Shown: positions 1 through 13,954, numbered from the stretch's first letter. The stretch: 64,000 nt of DNA from Chrysomallon squamiferum (GCA_012295275.1 CM022675.1:6690832-6754831); one strand, 5' to 3'. The notes: generated by a model from the sequence alone, not told the origin. Program-made: numbers and translations.

Positions 1-209
1 CTCTTCAAGTTAAAATTAGTATTAAAAGTGCCGGCAAGATATTTTTGTATTCGTTCATAATTCCGCTTCTTTCTTGAACGTTTAGAAATAATATTAAAAT
101 TTTAAAATAATATATATTGTTTATTTCTTCTATTCTAATACCGAAAACGAAAATTCAGTCTGTCGCTGTTATTGGTTTTCTGGGGGGGGGGCGGGTTATG
201 TCGGTTTTC

Positions 210-210
<1 letters not shown>

Positions 211-264
<54 letters not shown>

Positions 265-270
265 TTCATC
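211..270. repeat. (ATT)n microsatellite
   Basis: About 14 uninterrupted ATT units followed by imperfect ATC/ATT units. The surrounding 1-420 is AT-rich sequence with no gene visible. Confidence 0.95.
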
Positions 271-1383
271 ATTTCCTATTAAATAAATAATGAAAATGAA
301 GCAGAATAAATTATGACTTTACTTGGATTCTAAAAAAACACCGATAATGAAAAACACGTGGCAAGCTTTCTTGGGAGAGAACAAGAATCTGTACTGTGTT
401 ATTCTAATAGAACACAAACATAACATGTATTTTTGAAATAATGTCTCCATGCAATGACATCACTTCGTGATAGAAATAATACGTATTTACAAGATTTCAC
501 AATAAAATTTCAGTTATCTACAGTTGAAGAGAAAAAAGAACCATTACAAACTTGAAGGACAATAACATTTATGTGTCTGTTGCAAGCAAGATGACTGTAA
601 TTGATTTCAAAATAGACCAATCTGCATAACATAATAATGAGAAATAAATAATAATAAAGATGACGATGATAAGAATAAAATTTAAAAAAAACAACTAAAA
701 ATCTGGAGATTACCTATGATAGTAGAAGGAGAAAAAAAGAAGTTAGTTATTTGTTCTAGTAGAAGTAAAGACGTTACGACTTTGTTCTAATAATTCCTGG
801 CCATATAATAAAAATTCTATTCCTTGACCGATTTCATCATTATAAGACACATTTTCAAAACAAAAAATTAAAATAAGAAATATTATGTAAAGAAATATAA
901 TACAATACAATTTAATAAATAATAAAACAAAACCAAATACAATACAGTCTGTGATATTCTATTACAAATTTTCTTTCTTTTATCACAAGTCTAATAAAAT
1001 ACAGAAATAATTTTTTATCATGGCATAGTCATTTTTAGAATTGAGCCACATTATCCTATATCTAAACACTACTTACACGCACATACAATTATATCATTAA
1101 AATACTTTTGAAATATCTAAATAAAGTCTGCAATATTTACATTTATGAACTATGCATGTAAAACATAAGTATAATAATAATAATAATAATAAAAATAATA
1201 ATAATAATAATAGCAACAACAGCAACAACAATAATAATAATGGCATGAATAATAATAATAATAAGATGAGAAAGAAGAAGAAAATCAAATTATATCCAAT
1301 CTTTATAAATATTAAATGGTAAGACAAATTTCAAACGGAAGGTATTTTGCAGACATATTTATATATACCTATTTATTTTAAAT

Positions 1384-1599
1384 GTGGAGAATATTTGTTT
1401 TATGTTACAGATACCATCAACAGAACGGCAGATTTCTGAACACAGAAAAGTATATACAGAACACTGCAAAGTGGGGTTGGGATTACTAGTTGGAACTGGA
1501 AATGTTATATTTTTCATTACTCCAGAAATCAGAGAATTATTTAAAGATATATTATATAAGAAATATACATTTGACGCTTTGTCATTGTTAAATAAATAA
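1384..1599 (+). other. Repeat-borne exon-like ORF, copy 1
   Basis: A 71-codon frame. A pyrimidine-rich stretch ending in ttacag at about 1410 looks like a 3' splice site, leaving about 62 codons downstream to TAA. The frame includes the peptide GLGLLVGTGNVIFFITPEIR. The last two codons, AAT AAA, spell a poly(A) signal hexamer just before the stop, so the block resembles a 3'-terminal exon. I recognise no domain. Differences from the other copies are mostly amino-acid changing (for example E/V, F/L and I/T swaps), which argues against strong constraint on a protein. Confidence 0.25.
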
Positions 1600-2713
1600 T
1601 CAAACTAAAGCACAATCAGTGACAATGTATTTCTGACATTTTTTTTTGTATATTTATTGTTTTGTTTTTTTCTTATATTTAATTTTTCGGTTTTTTTTTT
1701 TATAATCTTTATAATAAAAAATTTCGTATGGACAACAGCTGAAAATAAAAATAAACAAAGATAAGATTCTTGAAACGGAAACAAAAAAGTGACATGTATT
1801 CTTGAAATAGAAGATGTAGTGTTTCGATGCAATGACATTAATACGCGATAGAAATAATACGTATTTACAAGATTTCATAATAACATTTCAGTTATCTACA
1901 GCCTAGAAGAAAGTCCCATTACGTATGGCAAGGACAGCAACATTTTTTGTGTCTGTTGCAAGCAAGATGACTGTAATTGATTTCAAAAATACCCAATCTG
2001 CATAACATAATAATGAAAAATAAATAATAATAAAGATGATGATGATGATGATAAGAATTTTGAAAAAAAAGAAAAAAGTCACTACAAAATTGTAGATTAC
2101 CTATGATAGTACAACGAAAAAAAAAAGAAGTTAGTTATTTGTTCTGGTAGAAGTAAAGACGTTACGTCTTTGTTCTAACAATGCCTGGCAATATAACAAA
2201 ACTAAAATTCTACTCCTTGACCGATTTCATCATTATAAGACACATTTTCAAAACTAAAAATTAAAATAAGAAATATTATGTAAAGAAATATAATGCAGGA
2301 TAATACTATACAATTTAATAAATAATAAAACAAAACAAAACATAATACAGTCTTTGATATATTAACAATTACAATTGTTACAGAGAGATACGCAAAAGAG
2401 AGAAAGACTCATTATCATGGCCGAGTGATTTTCAGAACTGAGCCAGATTATCCTACATCTAAACACTACTTACACACACATACAATTATATCATTAAAAT
2501 ACTTTTGAAATATCTAAATAAAGTCTGCAATATTTACATTTATGAACTATGCATGTAAAAAATAAGTATTATAATAATAATAAGAAGAAGAAGAATAGCA
2601 ACAACAGCAACAACAATAATAACAATGGCATCAATAATAATAATAATAATAAGATGAGGAAGAAGAAGAAGACAGAATTCTAGTAATCAAATTATATCCA
2701 ATCTTTATAAATA

Positions 2714-2998
2714 TTGATAAGACAAATTTCAAACGGAAGGTATTCTGCAGACATAATTATTTTATACCTATTTATTTTAAATGTGGAGAATATTTGTTTT
2801 ATGTTACAGATACCATCAACAGAACGGCAGATTTCTGTTGACAGAAAAGTATATACAGAACACTGCAAAGCGGGGTTGGGATTACTAGTTGGAACTGGAA
2901 ATGTTATATTTTTCATTACTCCAGAAATCAGAGAATTATTGAAAGATACATTATATAAGAAATATATATCTTACTCTTTGTCATTGTTAAATAAATAA
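2714..2998 (+). other. Repeat-borne exon-like ORF, copy 2
   Basis: The same block as at 1384, here open for 94 codons because the frame continues upstream through the acceptor-like site. Stop and AATAAA placement are the same. Coding status is unproven. Confidence 0.25.
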
Positions 2999-4048
2999 TC
3001 AAACTAAAGCACAATCAGTGACAATGTATTTCTGACATTTTTCTATATATTTCTTATTAGTGTATTCATTTTTTGTTCTTTTTCTTCTTTTTTTTCTTAT
3101 ATTTAATTTTCCGGTTTTTATCTTTATAATTTACTTTTTTTCGTACGGAGAACAGTTGAAAATAAAAATAAACAATGACTAGATTTTTGAAACGGAAAGA
3201 AAAAAGTGATGTGTGTTCCTGAAACAGAAGATGTAGTGTTTCGATGCAATGACCTTACTTCGTGATAGAAATAATACGTATTTACAAGATTTCACAATAA
3301 CATTTCAGTTATCTACAGCCGAGGAAAAAATCCCATTATGTATGGCAAGGACAGCAAGATTTTTGTGTCTGTTGCAAGCAAGATGTCTGTAATTGATTTA
3401 AAAAATACCCAATCTGGATAACATAATAATGAAAAATAAATAATTATAAAGAAGATGATGATGATAAGAAATTTTTTTAAAAAAAAGAAAAAAGTCACTA
3501 CAAAATTGTAGATTACCTATGATAGTACAACGAGAAAAAAAAGAAGTTAATTATTTGTTCTGGTAGAAGTAAAGACGTTACGTCTTTGTTCTCACAATGC
3601 CTGGCAATATAACAAAACTAAAATTCTACTCCTTGACCGATTTCATCATTATAAGACACATTTTCAAAACTAAAAATTAAAATAAGAAATTTTATGTAAA
3701 GAAATATAATGCAGGATAATACTATACAATTTAATAAATAATAAAACAAAACCAAACATAATACAGTCTTTGATATATTAACAATTACAATTGTTACAGA
3801 GAGATTCGCAAGAGACAGAAAGACTCATTATCATGGCCTAGTCATTTTCAGAACTGAGCCAGATTATCCTACATCTAAACACTACTTACACACACATACA
3901 ATTATATCATTAAAATACTTTTGAAATATCTAAATAAAGTCTGCAATATTTACATTTATGAACTATGCATGTAAAAAATTAGTATTATAATAATAATAAG
4001 AAGAAGAAGAATAGCAACAACAGCAACAACAATAATAACAATGGCATC

Positions 4049-4079
<31 letters not shown>

Positions 4080-4138
4080 TGAGAAAGAAGAAGAAGACAG
4101 AATTCTAGTAATCAAATTATATCCAATCTTTATAAATA

Positions 4139-4423
4139 TTGATAAGACAAATTTCAAACGGAAGGTATTCTGCAGACATAATTATTTTATACCTATTTAT
4201 TTTAAATGTGGAGAATATTTGTTTTATGTTACACATACCATCAACAGAACGGCAGATTTCTGTTGACAGAATAGTATATACAGAACACTGCAAAGTGGGG
4301 TTGGGATTACTAGTTGGAACTGGAAATGTTATATTTTTCATTACTCCAGAAATCAGAGAATTATTGAAAGATACATTATATAAGAAATATATATCTTACT
4401 CTTTATCATTGTTAAATAAATAA
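4139..4423 (+). other. Repeat-borne exon-like ORF, copy 3
   Basis: Closely matches copy 2, with a few amino-acid changes (for example LQ to LH and RK to RI). Acceptor-like ttacac replaces ttacag here, so the AG of the supposed splice site is lost in this copy. That weakens the idea that every copy is a used exon. Confidence 0.2.
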
Positions 4424-5689
4424 TCAAACTAAAGCACAATCAGTGACAATGTATTTCTGACATTTTTCTGTATATTTTTTATTAGTGTATTAATTTTTTA
4501 TTCTTTTTCTTTTTTTTCTTATATTTAATTTTCCGGTTTTTTATGATCTTTATAATTTACTTTTTTTCGTACGGACAAAGTTGAAAATAAAAATAAACAA
4601 TGACTAGATTTTTGAAACGGAAAGAAAAAAGTGATGTGTGTTCCTGAAACAGAAGATGTAGTGTTTCGATGCAATGACCTTACTTCGTGATAGAAATAAT
4701 ACGTATTTACAAGATTTCACAATAACATTTCAGTTATCTAGAGCCGACAAGAAAAACACACTACTATGTATGGGAATGACAGCAACATTTTTGTGTCTGT
4801 TGCAAGCCAGAAGACTGTAATTGATTTCAAAACAACGCAATCTGCATACCATAATAATGAAAAATAAATAATTATAAAGAAGATGATGATGATAAGAAAT
4901 GATTTTTAAAAAAAAAACACTACAAAATTGTAGATTACCTACGATAGTACAACGAGAAAAAAAAGAAGTTAATTATTTGTTCTGGTAGAAGTAAAGACGT
5001 TACGTCTTTGTTCTCACAATGTCTGGCAATATAACAAAACTAAAATTCTACTCCTTGACCGATTTCATCATTATAAGACACATTTTCAAAACTAAAAATT
5101 AAAATATGAAATATTATCTAAAGAAATATAATGCAGGATAATACAATACAATTTAATATAAATAATAAAACAAAACCAAACACAATACAGTCTGTGATAT
5201 ACTAACAATTACAGATTTTGTTTGTTTATTAGAAGTGTAACAAACAAAATACAGAAATAATTTTTTATCATGGTCTAGTCATTTTCAGAACAGGGCCAGA
5301 TTATCCTACTTATACACATATACCATTATATCATTAAAATACTTTTAAAATATCTGAACAAAGTCTAGAATATTTACATTTATGAACTATGCATGTAACA
5401 AGTATAATAATAATAATAATAATAATAATCATAATCATAATAAATAATAATATTAGTAATAATAGCAACAACAACAACAATAATAATAAGATGAGAAAGA
5501 AGAAGACAGAATTCAGTAATAAAATCATATCTAATCTTTATAAATGTTAAATGATAAGACAAATTTTAAAATCGAAAAATCGAAGGTATTCTGCAGATAC
5601 CGAAATACAAGATAATGGAGTATAAATTATACATATATATGTATATATATACCTATTGATTTTAAATGTGGAGAATATTCGTTTTATGT

Positions 5690-5890
5690 TACAGATACCA
5701 TCAACAGAACGGCAGATTTCTGTTGACAGAAAAGTATATACAGAACACTGCAAAGCGGGGTTGGGATTACTAGTTGGAACTGGAAATGTTATATTTTTAA
5801 GAAATTACTCCAGAAATCAAAGAATTAATTGAAACATATGTTATACAAGAAACAGATATTATGCTTTCTTGTTATTATTAAATAAATAAT
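5690..5890 (+). pseudogene. Repeat-borne ORF, copy 4, broken
   Basis: The acceptor-like site and the first ~35 codons match copies 1-3. A short insertion after atattttt, near 5800, then shifts the frame and brings an early stop. The remainder is still alignable to the other copies up to the terminal AATAAA near 5882. Confidence 0.5.
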
Positions 5891-6889
5891 CAAACTAAAG
5901 CAGAATTAGTGACAATGTATTTCTGATGGGGTTTTTGTATATTTTTTATTAGTGTATTAATTGTTTTTTTGTTTTTGTTTTTTCCTTTAAATTTTATTTT
6001 CCGTTGATTTGTAATTTCCATATTTTTTTTTTCTTATGGACAACACTTGAAAATAAAAATAAACAATGACAAGATTCTTGAAGCGAAAAAAAAAAATGTC
6101 ACGTGTTTACTTGACATAGAAGATGTAGTGTTTCGATGCAGTGACATTACTTCGTAGTAGAAATGATACGTGTTTACAAGATTTCACAATAACATTTCAG
6201 TTATCTACAGTTTAAGAGAAAAAAGAATCATTACAAACTTGAAGGAAGAAAACATTGGTGTGTCTATGGCAAGCAAGATGACTGTAATTGATTTCAAAAC
6301 AGACCGATCTGCATAACCTACTAATGAGAAATAAATAATAAAAAAGATGATGATAATGATTATGATTATGACAATAAAATGTAAAAAAAATAATATACAT
6401 TACAAAATTGGATATTACCTATGATAGTAGAAATTAGTGAAAGAATTCTATTATTATTATTATTAATAATACAAAAAGATTTTCTACTGCAAATTACATA
6501 GCTGTACTCCTTATGGACAAGCAAAAATAAATATAACAAAAAAAAAAAAAAAAACGTCATTAGATGCGTAAGCGTTTCTTAGCAACAGCCGGCTCCAAAA
6601 CGTCAAAATTTGATCCGAAACAACAAAATGTCAAATAACTGAATCAGGTAGCCAAATTACAGTTAATGATAAAGATATTTACTAAAAATCTGATTATGTT
6701 AAAAAATCAGTTTTTTTTTTATTTATTTATTTATTTATTACAGAGCTGTATTAAACCCGAAACATTCGTCAGAAATATTCAAACTCTGAAATACCAGAGA
6801 ATGAAATATATGTTTTTGTTATATTTATTTTAAAAGTAGAGAATATTTCTTTATATTACAGATGCCATCAACAGAACGGAATGCAGTGA

Positions 6890-7823
6890 AAGAAATATAA
6901 CGAATTATTACTGGTTCATAATTGTCTTCTATTTGTAGATTAATGGGCTTAACAATATTTTTTATAAAATACACACCTAGCAGTAAACAATTTAAATAAA
7001 CACCTTGCAGTAATTTACTGAAATATTTCTGTCTTATATTTTCTTCTGAAGGACGCACGATATGTATTAAATATTTATCTTGATTTTTATGTTTATTACA
7101 GTAATTTAAATAAACAATTAAACTGAAGAACAATAAATGAATATATTTTCTGTATTTTCTTTTTTCTTTTACCACTGTATCCATGTTATGCTATCTAAAA
7201 TATATCTATCTTTAAAAAAAACACTACGCCAAAGGGTGATAATATCAACAATAGAAGGACATGAAATTACAATAAAAATAAAATAAACGTATTTAAGACA
7301 GACGCAAGTATATAAAATGCAATGCTTGTAGTTTTCTTTAAAATTTAAATTATTTGCAATATAAATTCGATCATGAAATCTTCAAAAACATCATTACAGT
7401 TTTAATATTCATATATATATATATATATATAAACATATTTTTTGAAATCAAGGTATCAGAAAGTGAATTTCATCATCAGTGAAATTATTTATGATAAACA
7501 AAAAAGGTTCATTTTGTCTTAAGCTGACAAATTAATAAATCTATTGTATCAAGTTAATTTATAATAATAATTATTTTTATTATTATTATTATTGTTATTA
7601 TTACATTGACAGTGTAATAATAATAATAATATTAATAATAAAATAATAATAATAATAATTATAACAATAACAACAATGAACAAATATTAAAATGTATAAA
7701 AATTATCCGCAATTGTTTTTGATATTCGTTCAAATTCTTTTCTTCTGATTATTGGTCTGAAATAACATGAAATGCATTCTTATAAGCTCTTATAAATGCC
7801 TATCTTAAAAAAAAAAAAATTCT

Positions 7824-7867
<44 letters not shown>

Positions 7868-8055
7868 GTTTGGTATGGCTATGAGCACCGTGTATATAGC
7901 CTTTGTATGTTTAAAAATTATAATTTTCATGCGATGATTTGAACAGTTCTAGCTTAGTGATATGCGGATTTGTCAAATACAGTATCAGAAATGCTGCTAT
8001 GATTATTTTAATTAATAAACAGAAAGAAAGAAAGAAGAAATTAATTAACGATAAA

Positions 8056-8087
<32 letters not shown>

Positions 8088-8880
8088 CAATAATAACAAT
8101 TGCTTTAAGAAAAAATATGACATTATTAAGCAAATCTTATTTCAATAAAATGAGTAGGCACAAAATATATATATTATTACAATTTACATTTACAAAACAC
8201 ACACTCACTGTGACACACACACATATAAACTGGCATGAATTATGGGACTTAACAGAAAATGTTTCTTAGTATATTCTCCCAATTTAAAACTACATAATAT
8301 ACTTATGGTACATCTGAATTACGGTAATATTTGCTCATGCATTTATTTATATATGATGTAATTCATTGATGTACATAGATGTGCTTATAGTGGCCCTCTT
8401 TTATGAAATCATCTAAATGTGCACTTAAATAATATTGTATTTCCTACATTCATTTGAAAGAAAAACATTTTTTGTGCTTGCTTGCACTCGTGGGACTGTT
8501 GTGCAGTTCTAAGACAGTTTCGTAAATAGTATTACGAAATTACACACCCCTTTCCTACTGGTGTTTGTTTTTCAGTACCAAATTCTCCAGACACCATCCA
8601 ACACATACACAATAACAGATCCTTGATAAATATCACAATTCATATAACTCCAACGAGACTGTTGATTACCAAGCTTTCACAGGATTTTTGTATTGTTTGT
8701 TGTTGTTGAGGGAATTTAGTTGTTGTTTGTTTGTTTTTGGGAGGGGTTTGTTGTTGTTTTTTGTTTTGTTGTTTTCTGGGGGGAGGGAGGTTTCATTTAT
8801 CATAAAATTATTAACCTATGTAAAATAACTAAAGGTATATTTTAATATAATCAACAGCTGTTGTGTTTCTGCATTTCTTC
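6890..8880. other. AT-rich gene-free stretch with microsatellites
   Basis: Holds AT dinucleotide runs near 7413-7430 and 7837-7855, ATT/AAT tracts near 7575-7660 and 8055-8100, and short CA runs. No credible coding exon was found on either strand. Confidence 0.7.
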
Positions 8881-9323
8881 TAAAACTGTTGAAGAAGTTT
8901 CAAAGAATCTCTGACCTAGACCGTCACTTTTCTTTTCGTTGGCACAAGAGTTAAGGATCTGCAATTATTTACTTCAGATTAGTTATCCATTTGCTAACTT
9001 ATACAATTTATAATTTTCTCATTTACTTTGATATCGTATTATTCAGTCTGTTGCTCGCTAGCTTACTTACGGGTAGAAGGACAACGACTAATCATGCTGT
9101 CCAGTCGTCTTCTTTAGAACTGTCGATGCATGGAATATTTTAGTTTGTTAAAATCAGTCTTGAAATTGTCTCTTGCAGATTTGAAATCTTTTTAGTTTGT
9201 CGTCTTCGTCTTCTGGCCATTTGAGGGAGTCTGTGTGTTTGTCGCTTCCACTATGATTTAGTCGTTAATTCTCACTTCGAGAGCACCGCTGCATCATCTT
9301 TGTTGTGAAAACAACGTCATTAG

Positions 9324-9331
9324 TGACGTCA
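9324..9331. promoter_or_regulatory. TGACGTCA palindrome (CRE-like)
   Basis: A perfect 8-bp cAMP-response-element consensus, the binding site of CREB/ATF bZIP factors. It sits in one of the more GC-rich islands. Function is inferred from the motif only. Confidence 0.35.
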
Positions 9332-9721
9332 CGAGTATGTTTTTCCCATAAAGAGGTCAGCTGAAAATTCGGAACCTGAATCTCTCTTCTGTCGGTCACA
9401 AAAACGACTCGGTATAAAATTAAAAATTAAAGTACGTGCTTTATTTCCAGTGTGTAAAGTCAATAAGGCCTGGTGAAATCTGGATGTCCTAATGAGGTCA
9501 AATGAAACTGTGGAATATACTTTGCCTGCATGTATGTTATCAACATAAAGTAAAAGGCTGCGAACCTGAAAAGTGTTATAATTGTTTCGAATGCTTCACT
9601 TTTAAACTGTTGGTGTTAAAAGTTCTCGTCATTTTTAAGCTGTGATTGTGTGCTTTAATTGTCCCATGGCAAATCTGACTAATTCTGTGACAAAATCTGA
9701 TTAATTCTGTGACACACTCAC

Positions 9722-10163
9722 CTCTTTTCAGCTGCTAGTTCGTCTATTCTTAAGTGACGGTAATTAAGACGATTGTGGAAGTTTTGCAGTCGTCTGCAAC
9801 GTCAGACGATTCATTTTGCTGTTCACAGTTGAAACTTTAAAAATGTTTGGAACATTCAGTTCACGTATATATCGGCCTGTGTTAAGCTGAAAATATTTTA
9901 CAAACAATTTAATTAAATTAATATAATATATGCCATTTACATTCATTTCAAAAATAATAAATAAATAAATAAATAAATAAAAAAGCATAAAATGTAATAT
10001 TCAGGAGATACGAAGCTGGTTGGAATTATGATATATTAATGGCGAAATTTACAAACAAAATTTACAAACCCTGATCGTCTACTACTCGGCAGTCGGCAAC
10101 TTCTGCGGGAAAGTAGACTAAATCTGCTCCAGAGAAAAACCGACAGCATCCTTTACTGACCAG
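9722..10163 (-). other. Two candidate spliced exons, probably noncoding
   Basis: On the minus strand, 10163-10070 follows a tttgcag acceptor, is open for 31 codons and ends at a weak GTTTGT donor. 9886-9722 follows a tattttcag acceptor and ends at a strong GTGAGT donor. Joined directly, they reach a stop almost at once (GCT TAA). If transcribed, this is therefore a 3' untranslated or noncoding RNA structure, not an obvious protein gene. No domain was recognised. Confidence 0.2.
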
Positions 10164-10712
10164 CTGCAAAAAATAAATAAATAAAAGAAATAAATTATAT
10201 TTTTGATATTTAATCTTAATGTATATGGAAGCTAGAAAAGAGTTCGTTCTCGACAGATTTTAATGAAATTAAGTTATTAAAAAAAAAAAGTTATCAAATA
10301 AAAAATATATTGGCTGTAAGTGCAAAAATTCACCATTACAAAAGGCGTTCTTTTTAACAAACTGACACGACAATGCACAAGCATGTAGAAATATACCTGA
10401 ACTAAACTAAAGATAAGGCTATCAAGAAAAAAATATTAATCATCTTCGTAGGTTGATCGTCTAGTGATATTTTTAGACACTTCTTTTACCGTACTGTTCT
10501 TTTTTTTTTCTTCTTGAAAATTCTGCTCAGATGAAAACAAAACGTGTGCGGGAATCATTGGTGAGGTGTGAACTACGTCTGGAAAATGTCCAGTTCCTCC
10601 GTTTCTGAAAGTTCGTACAGATAAAACAAGACAAATGTAGTCAGTGACCTGGCGTTCAAGCCAGACGATCTTAGTTGCAGCGTTCTGCAAACTGTCGCAG
10701 TCTGTCGCAGTC

Positions 10713-10720
10713 TGACGTCA
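10713..10720. promoter_or_regulatory. TGACGTCA palindrome (CRE-like)
   Basis: The second perfect CRE consensus, next to a duplicated gtcgcagtct motif (about 10695-10715). Confidence 0.35.
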
Positions 10721-11186
10721 GTGCCTCGTTTTCACATACCTAGCACTTTTATATTTAATTATAGTTTGTTTGTTTTATTATTTTTATTATTATTATTATT
10801 ATTATTTCTCTTTCATTTTCTTTCATTATATTAATATATATATATATTCCCTTTTTATTAATTATATAAATTTTCATAACGTCGTAAGTCTTCCCCCCCC
10901 CCCCCTGACTCAAGAAAACATGTCATCGAACAAACACGTAGAGTTTACGTTTGTGTAGCAGACGTCAAGATTATTCCCCGCGGATAACCTTTTTGCAGGA
11001 AAGATTATTTAGATTGGTCATCTATGCATTCCTTTACTAAAATATGTCAAATAAAAGTGTAAAATGCTGTGTAGTATGCCATAAAAACGATCATCCGGGG
11101 AAAAAGATGTTATTTATGTTGTAAATACAGGAGTCTGACCAATGAAAGAGTCGGAAGAAGGTCACATGATTTCATTCGACCTTGGG

Positions 11187-11216
11187 CTTTTTTTTTTTTT
11201 TTTTTTTTTTTTTTTT
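11187..11216. repeat. Poly(T) tract
   Basis: About 30 T. Further tracts follow at 11620-11667 (almost 50 T) and 11921-11944. (AAAT)n/(AAT)n lies at 11307-11351. Confidence 0.9.
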
Positions 11217-11318
11217 CTTTTTTTCATGCAACTTTATCACATTTCCAATCGACTACAATCGGCATAATAAAACGAAATTTAAAACAAAAATTATAACATT
11301 AAAAAATAGATAAATAAA

Positions 11319-11349
<31 letters not shown>

Positions 11350-11616
11350 TAGTAAAAGAAATAATAAAAGAAAATGAAAGAAATACAATAACAATACAAA
11401 TAATGATAATAAACAAAATTAAATATAAACTGTGTTTTAATGAGATATTAATGAATGTAATAAATTTGGCTTGATGAGTTTATAATTATATATAAAGGGA
11501 TTTTTTCGATTCTGAACTCACCCCCACAGACATCATGCAAGTATAAATTCAGCTTTGCAACATACGTACATCATAACTTATTCACAAACCAAAGTGAATA
11601 TCTGATTGTAGAGACT

Positions 11617-11668
<52 letters not shown>

Positions 11669-11913
11669 TTGTTTTTTTTGCTTTGTGGTTTTGTTTTGGG
11701 GTACTGCTGCTTTTTGTCATTTGTTGTTTGTTTTTTTTTGTTTTTTTTTTTGCTTTTTTTTGGGGTTTTGTTGTTATTGTTTTGCTGTTTCTGTTTTTGT
11801 TTAGATAAAGAACTATTTAACCTAGTTTAATGAAAGTGTTTATAATCATTTTCTAATTTATTAATTTTTTTATAACATACCTACCTTAATTAACATACAT
11901 ACCTCAAAATTAA

Positions 11914-11944
<31 letters not shown>

Positions 11945-12065
11945 GGTCATCATCTTTCAGTTCGATTGAATATTGTCTACCAAACTAAGCAGAACTCGAT
12001 GCGGCAATGGATTCAAATTTCTGTTCGTTAAATCTAACGAAAAGTATTTATAAATGTTACAAACA

Positions 12066-12073
12066 TGACGTCA
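12066..12073. promoter_or_regulatory. TGACGTCA palindrome (CRE-like)
   Basis: The third perfect CRE consensus, inside the 10-bp palindrome atgacgtcat. Confidence 0.35.
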
Positions 12074-12242
12074 TGATTACATAACAAATCCGATTTGTCG
12101 ATATTTCTATAGTCCCTTTGTCCTTCTAATGCACTGAAATTTTTTTTTTTTTTTTTTTTAAATAGTATGATAAATTTACTGGTACATCCATATATTATTT
12201 AGTATGTTTGTTTTATTTTTTTTTTTTTTTTTTTTTTAATCA

Positions 12243-12281
<39 letters not shown>

Positions 12282-12513
12282 TACTACTACTATTACCGCT
12301 ATTAATATTATGACTTATTATTATCATCATCATCATTATCATCATCATAATAATCATTATCATTACCATTACAGCAGCAACTATTATTACTACTACTACT
12401 ACAACTACTATTACTTTTACTACTACTATTACTACTACTACTATTATTATTATTATCATCATCATAATCATTATAATTACCATTATAATTACCATTACAA
12501 CAGAAATACTGCT

Positions 12514-12560
<47 letters not shown>

Positions 12561-12583
12561 TTATTATTATTATTATTATTATG
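12243..12583. repeat. Compound ATT/ACT/ATC trinucleotide tract
   Basis: About 340 bp of mixed ATT, ACT and ATC units. Both strands are open in several frames only because of the repeat, so no protein is called. Confidence 0.95.
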
Positions 12584-13297
12584 ATAAAGGTTAATCTAAT
12601 TAACAATAGAGTGTTTATCATCAATCCTAAATATATTTAGATTTTTGTATTTAGATAAAAGTTCATACGTTTCATATATTCCTCACAATTTACACGTTTG
12701 ACGTGGCGCTTTTAGTTAGGTGAATTACTTATAAACTGACTCTTTCTCCCCCACTCCTTTTCCTCTTTCTTTTCTGTTTAAAAAAATATTCAAACATAAT
12801 ATTAATGGAGGTAAAAAGCTTTCGTCGCGAGCAATCACCGTGTAAGCATATTGCGTGCACGACACACTTTCTTAAATATTTTTCTTTCAATAACGAATCT
12901 CATTTCCTTTTGAAAATGATATCCATGCAGTTTATGGAGAAGCTTTTCTGTAGCTATAAATCCATCCTTATTTTCGTAATTATTCTGTAAAATAACTGTC
13001 AGTGAGAAAAAAATAAAATAAAAAATGTCCAAACGTCGAAGAAGAAGACATCATCAGAATTTGTAATCATGCTGAATTAATTCACTTCCGGTTTTAATAA
13101 GAAGCAGAAGAACAGCAGCAACATTAACAATAACGACAACAACAACAAAAAAGCAAAGATAAATTTGACAAATAATAACTGAAAAACAAAAAGACAACGT
13201 GAGAAAAAAAAAAGCTCTTAAAATATTAGTACATATGTATGTGTATATGTGTGTATGTATGTACCTTTGTATGTGTGTATTCAGAAATGATTCTGCT

Positions 13298-13298
<1 letters not shown>

Positions 13299-13365
<67 letters not shown>
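13299..13365. repeat. (CT)n microsatellite
   Basis: About 33 uninterrupted CT units, preceded by short GTAT-type repeats from about 13235. Confidence 0.97.
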
Positions 13366-13367
<2 letters not shown>

Positions 13368-13954
13368 AAACATGATTATAATTCACAACACATCTCTACG
13401 AACTCCTTTACAAATAAGAGCAAATTTAACTGCTAATAACACACTCCTGAGGTCATTTCGTGCATTTTAACAACAAAAAGAAAATTACTGTTTCATCCTC
13501 CACGCACTCATTTTTATCCTCCTGTTTTGTCACACAAACACGGGATATCTCTCTCCTTTTTTTTAAATCCGATTCTAGTCACGATTCTAGCTAGTTTAGA
13601 GGAAATAAGACCCAGCATCTTATAATTTCATAAGTGAATAGACGCCATTTTTTTTTTCACACATACGCGTCCATCCTATTTCCTGTGCTGCGCACGTCGT
13701 GTACGCCGTTTCAGACGTTCCAAAAGAGACCAGCCGACAATCTCATTGACGTTTATTTCCGATGACGGGAACTGAACAAGGAATGTGTAAATGAAGAGAA
13801 CAACAAAACGTCACAAAGCCTGCGCAGAGTTACTGAACAAGATAATCTCGCTGACCAGCGTGTTGTTAGTGGTTATTCTAAGAGTACGTCAGTTCATTAA
13901 GCTGGATTGGATTTCTAAAAGCAGAATGGAGGAGGGTGTTAAATACGAGATTTG

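Larger units (their letters stand above)
420..6890 (+). repeat. Tandem array of a ~1.4-kb unit, about 4.6 copies
   Basis: Landmarks recur in the same order and orientation. A cttgaccgatttcatcat block starts near 823, 2216, 3632 and 5053, giving steps of 1393, 1416 and 1421. A block reading cgatgcaatgac lies near 440, 1825, 3242, 4667 and 6134. A block reading accatcaacagaacgg lies near 1412, 2812, 4237, 5697 and 6862. Each unit also carries its own AAT/AAC trinucleotide tract. The middle copies are nearly identical. The first is truncated at its left, and the last diverges after about 6420 and keeps only the acceptor-like start of the ORF block near 6860. No transposase or reverse transcriptase is visible, so this looks like a segmental tandem duplication or long satellite rather than a known mobile element. 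Confidence 0.93.

Noticed and set aside
10436-10690. 84-codon minus-strand frame after a tttgcag acceptor
   Set aside because: No domain, no convincing donor and no phase-compatible neighbour. Kept only as part of the complex islands.
12199-12624. Tyr/Ile/Val-rich frames on both strands
   Set aside because: Trinucleotide-repeat artefacts.
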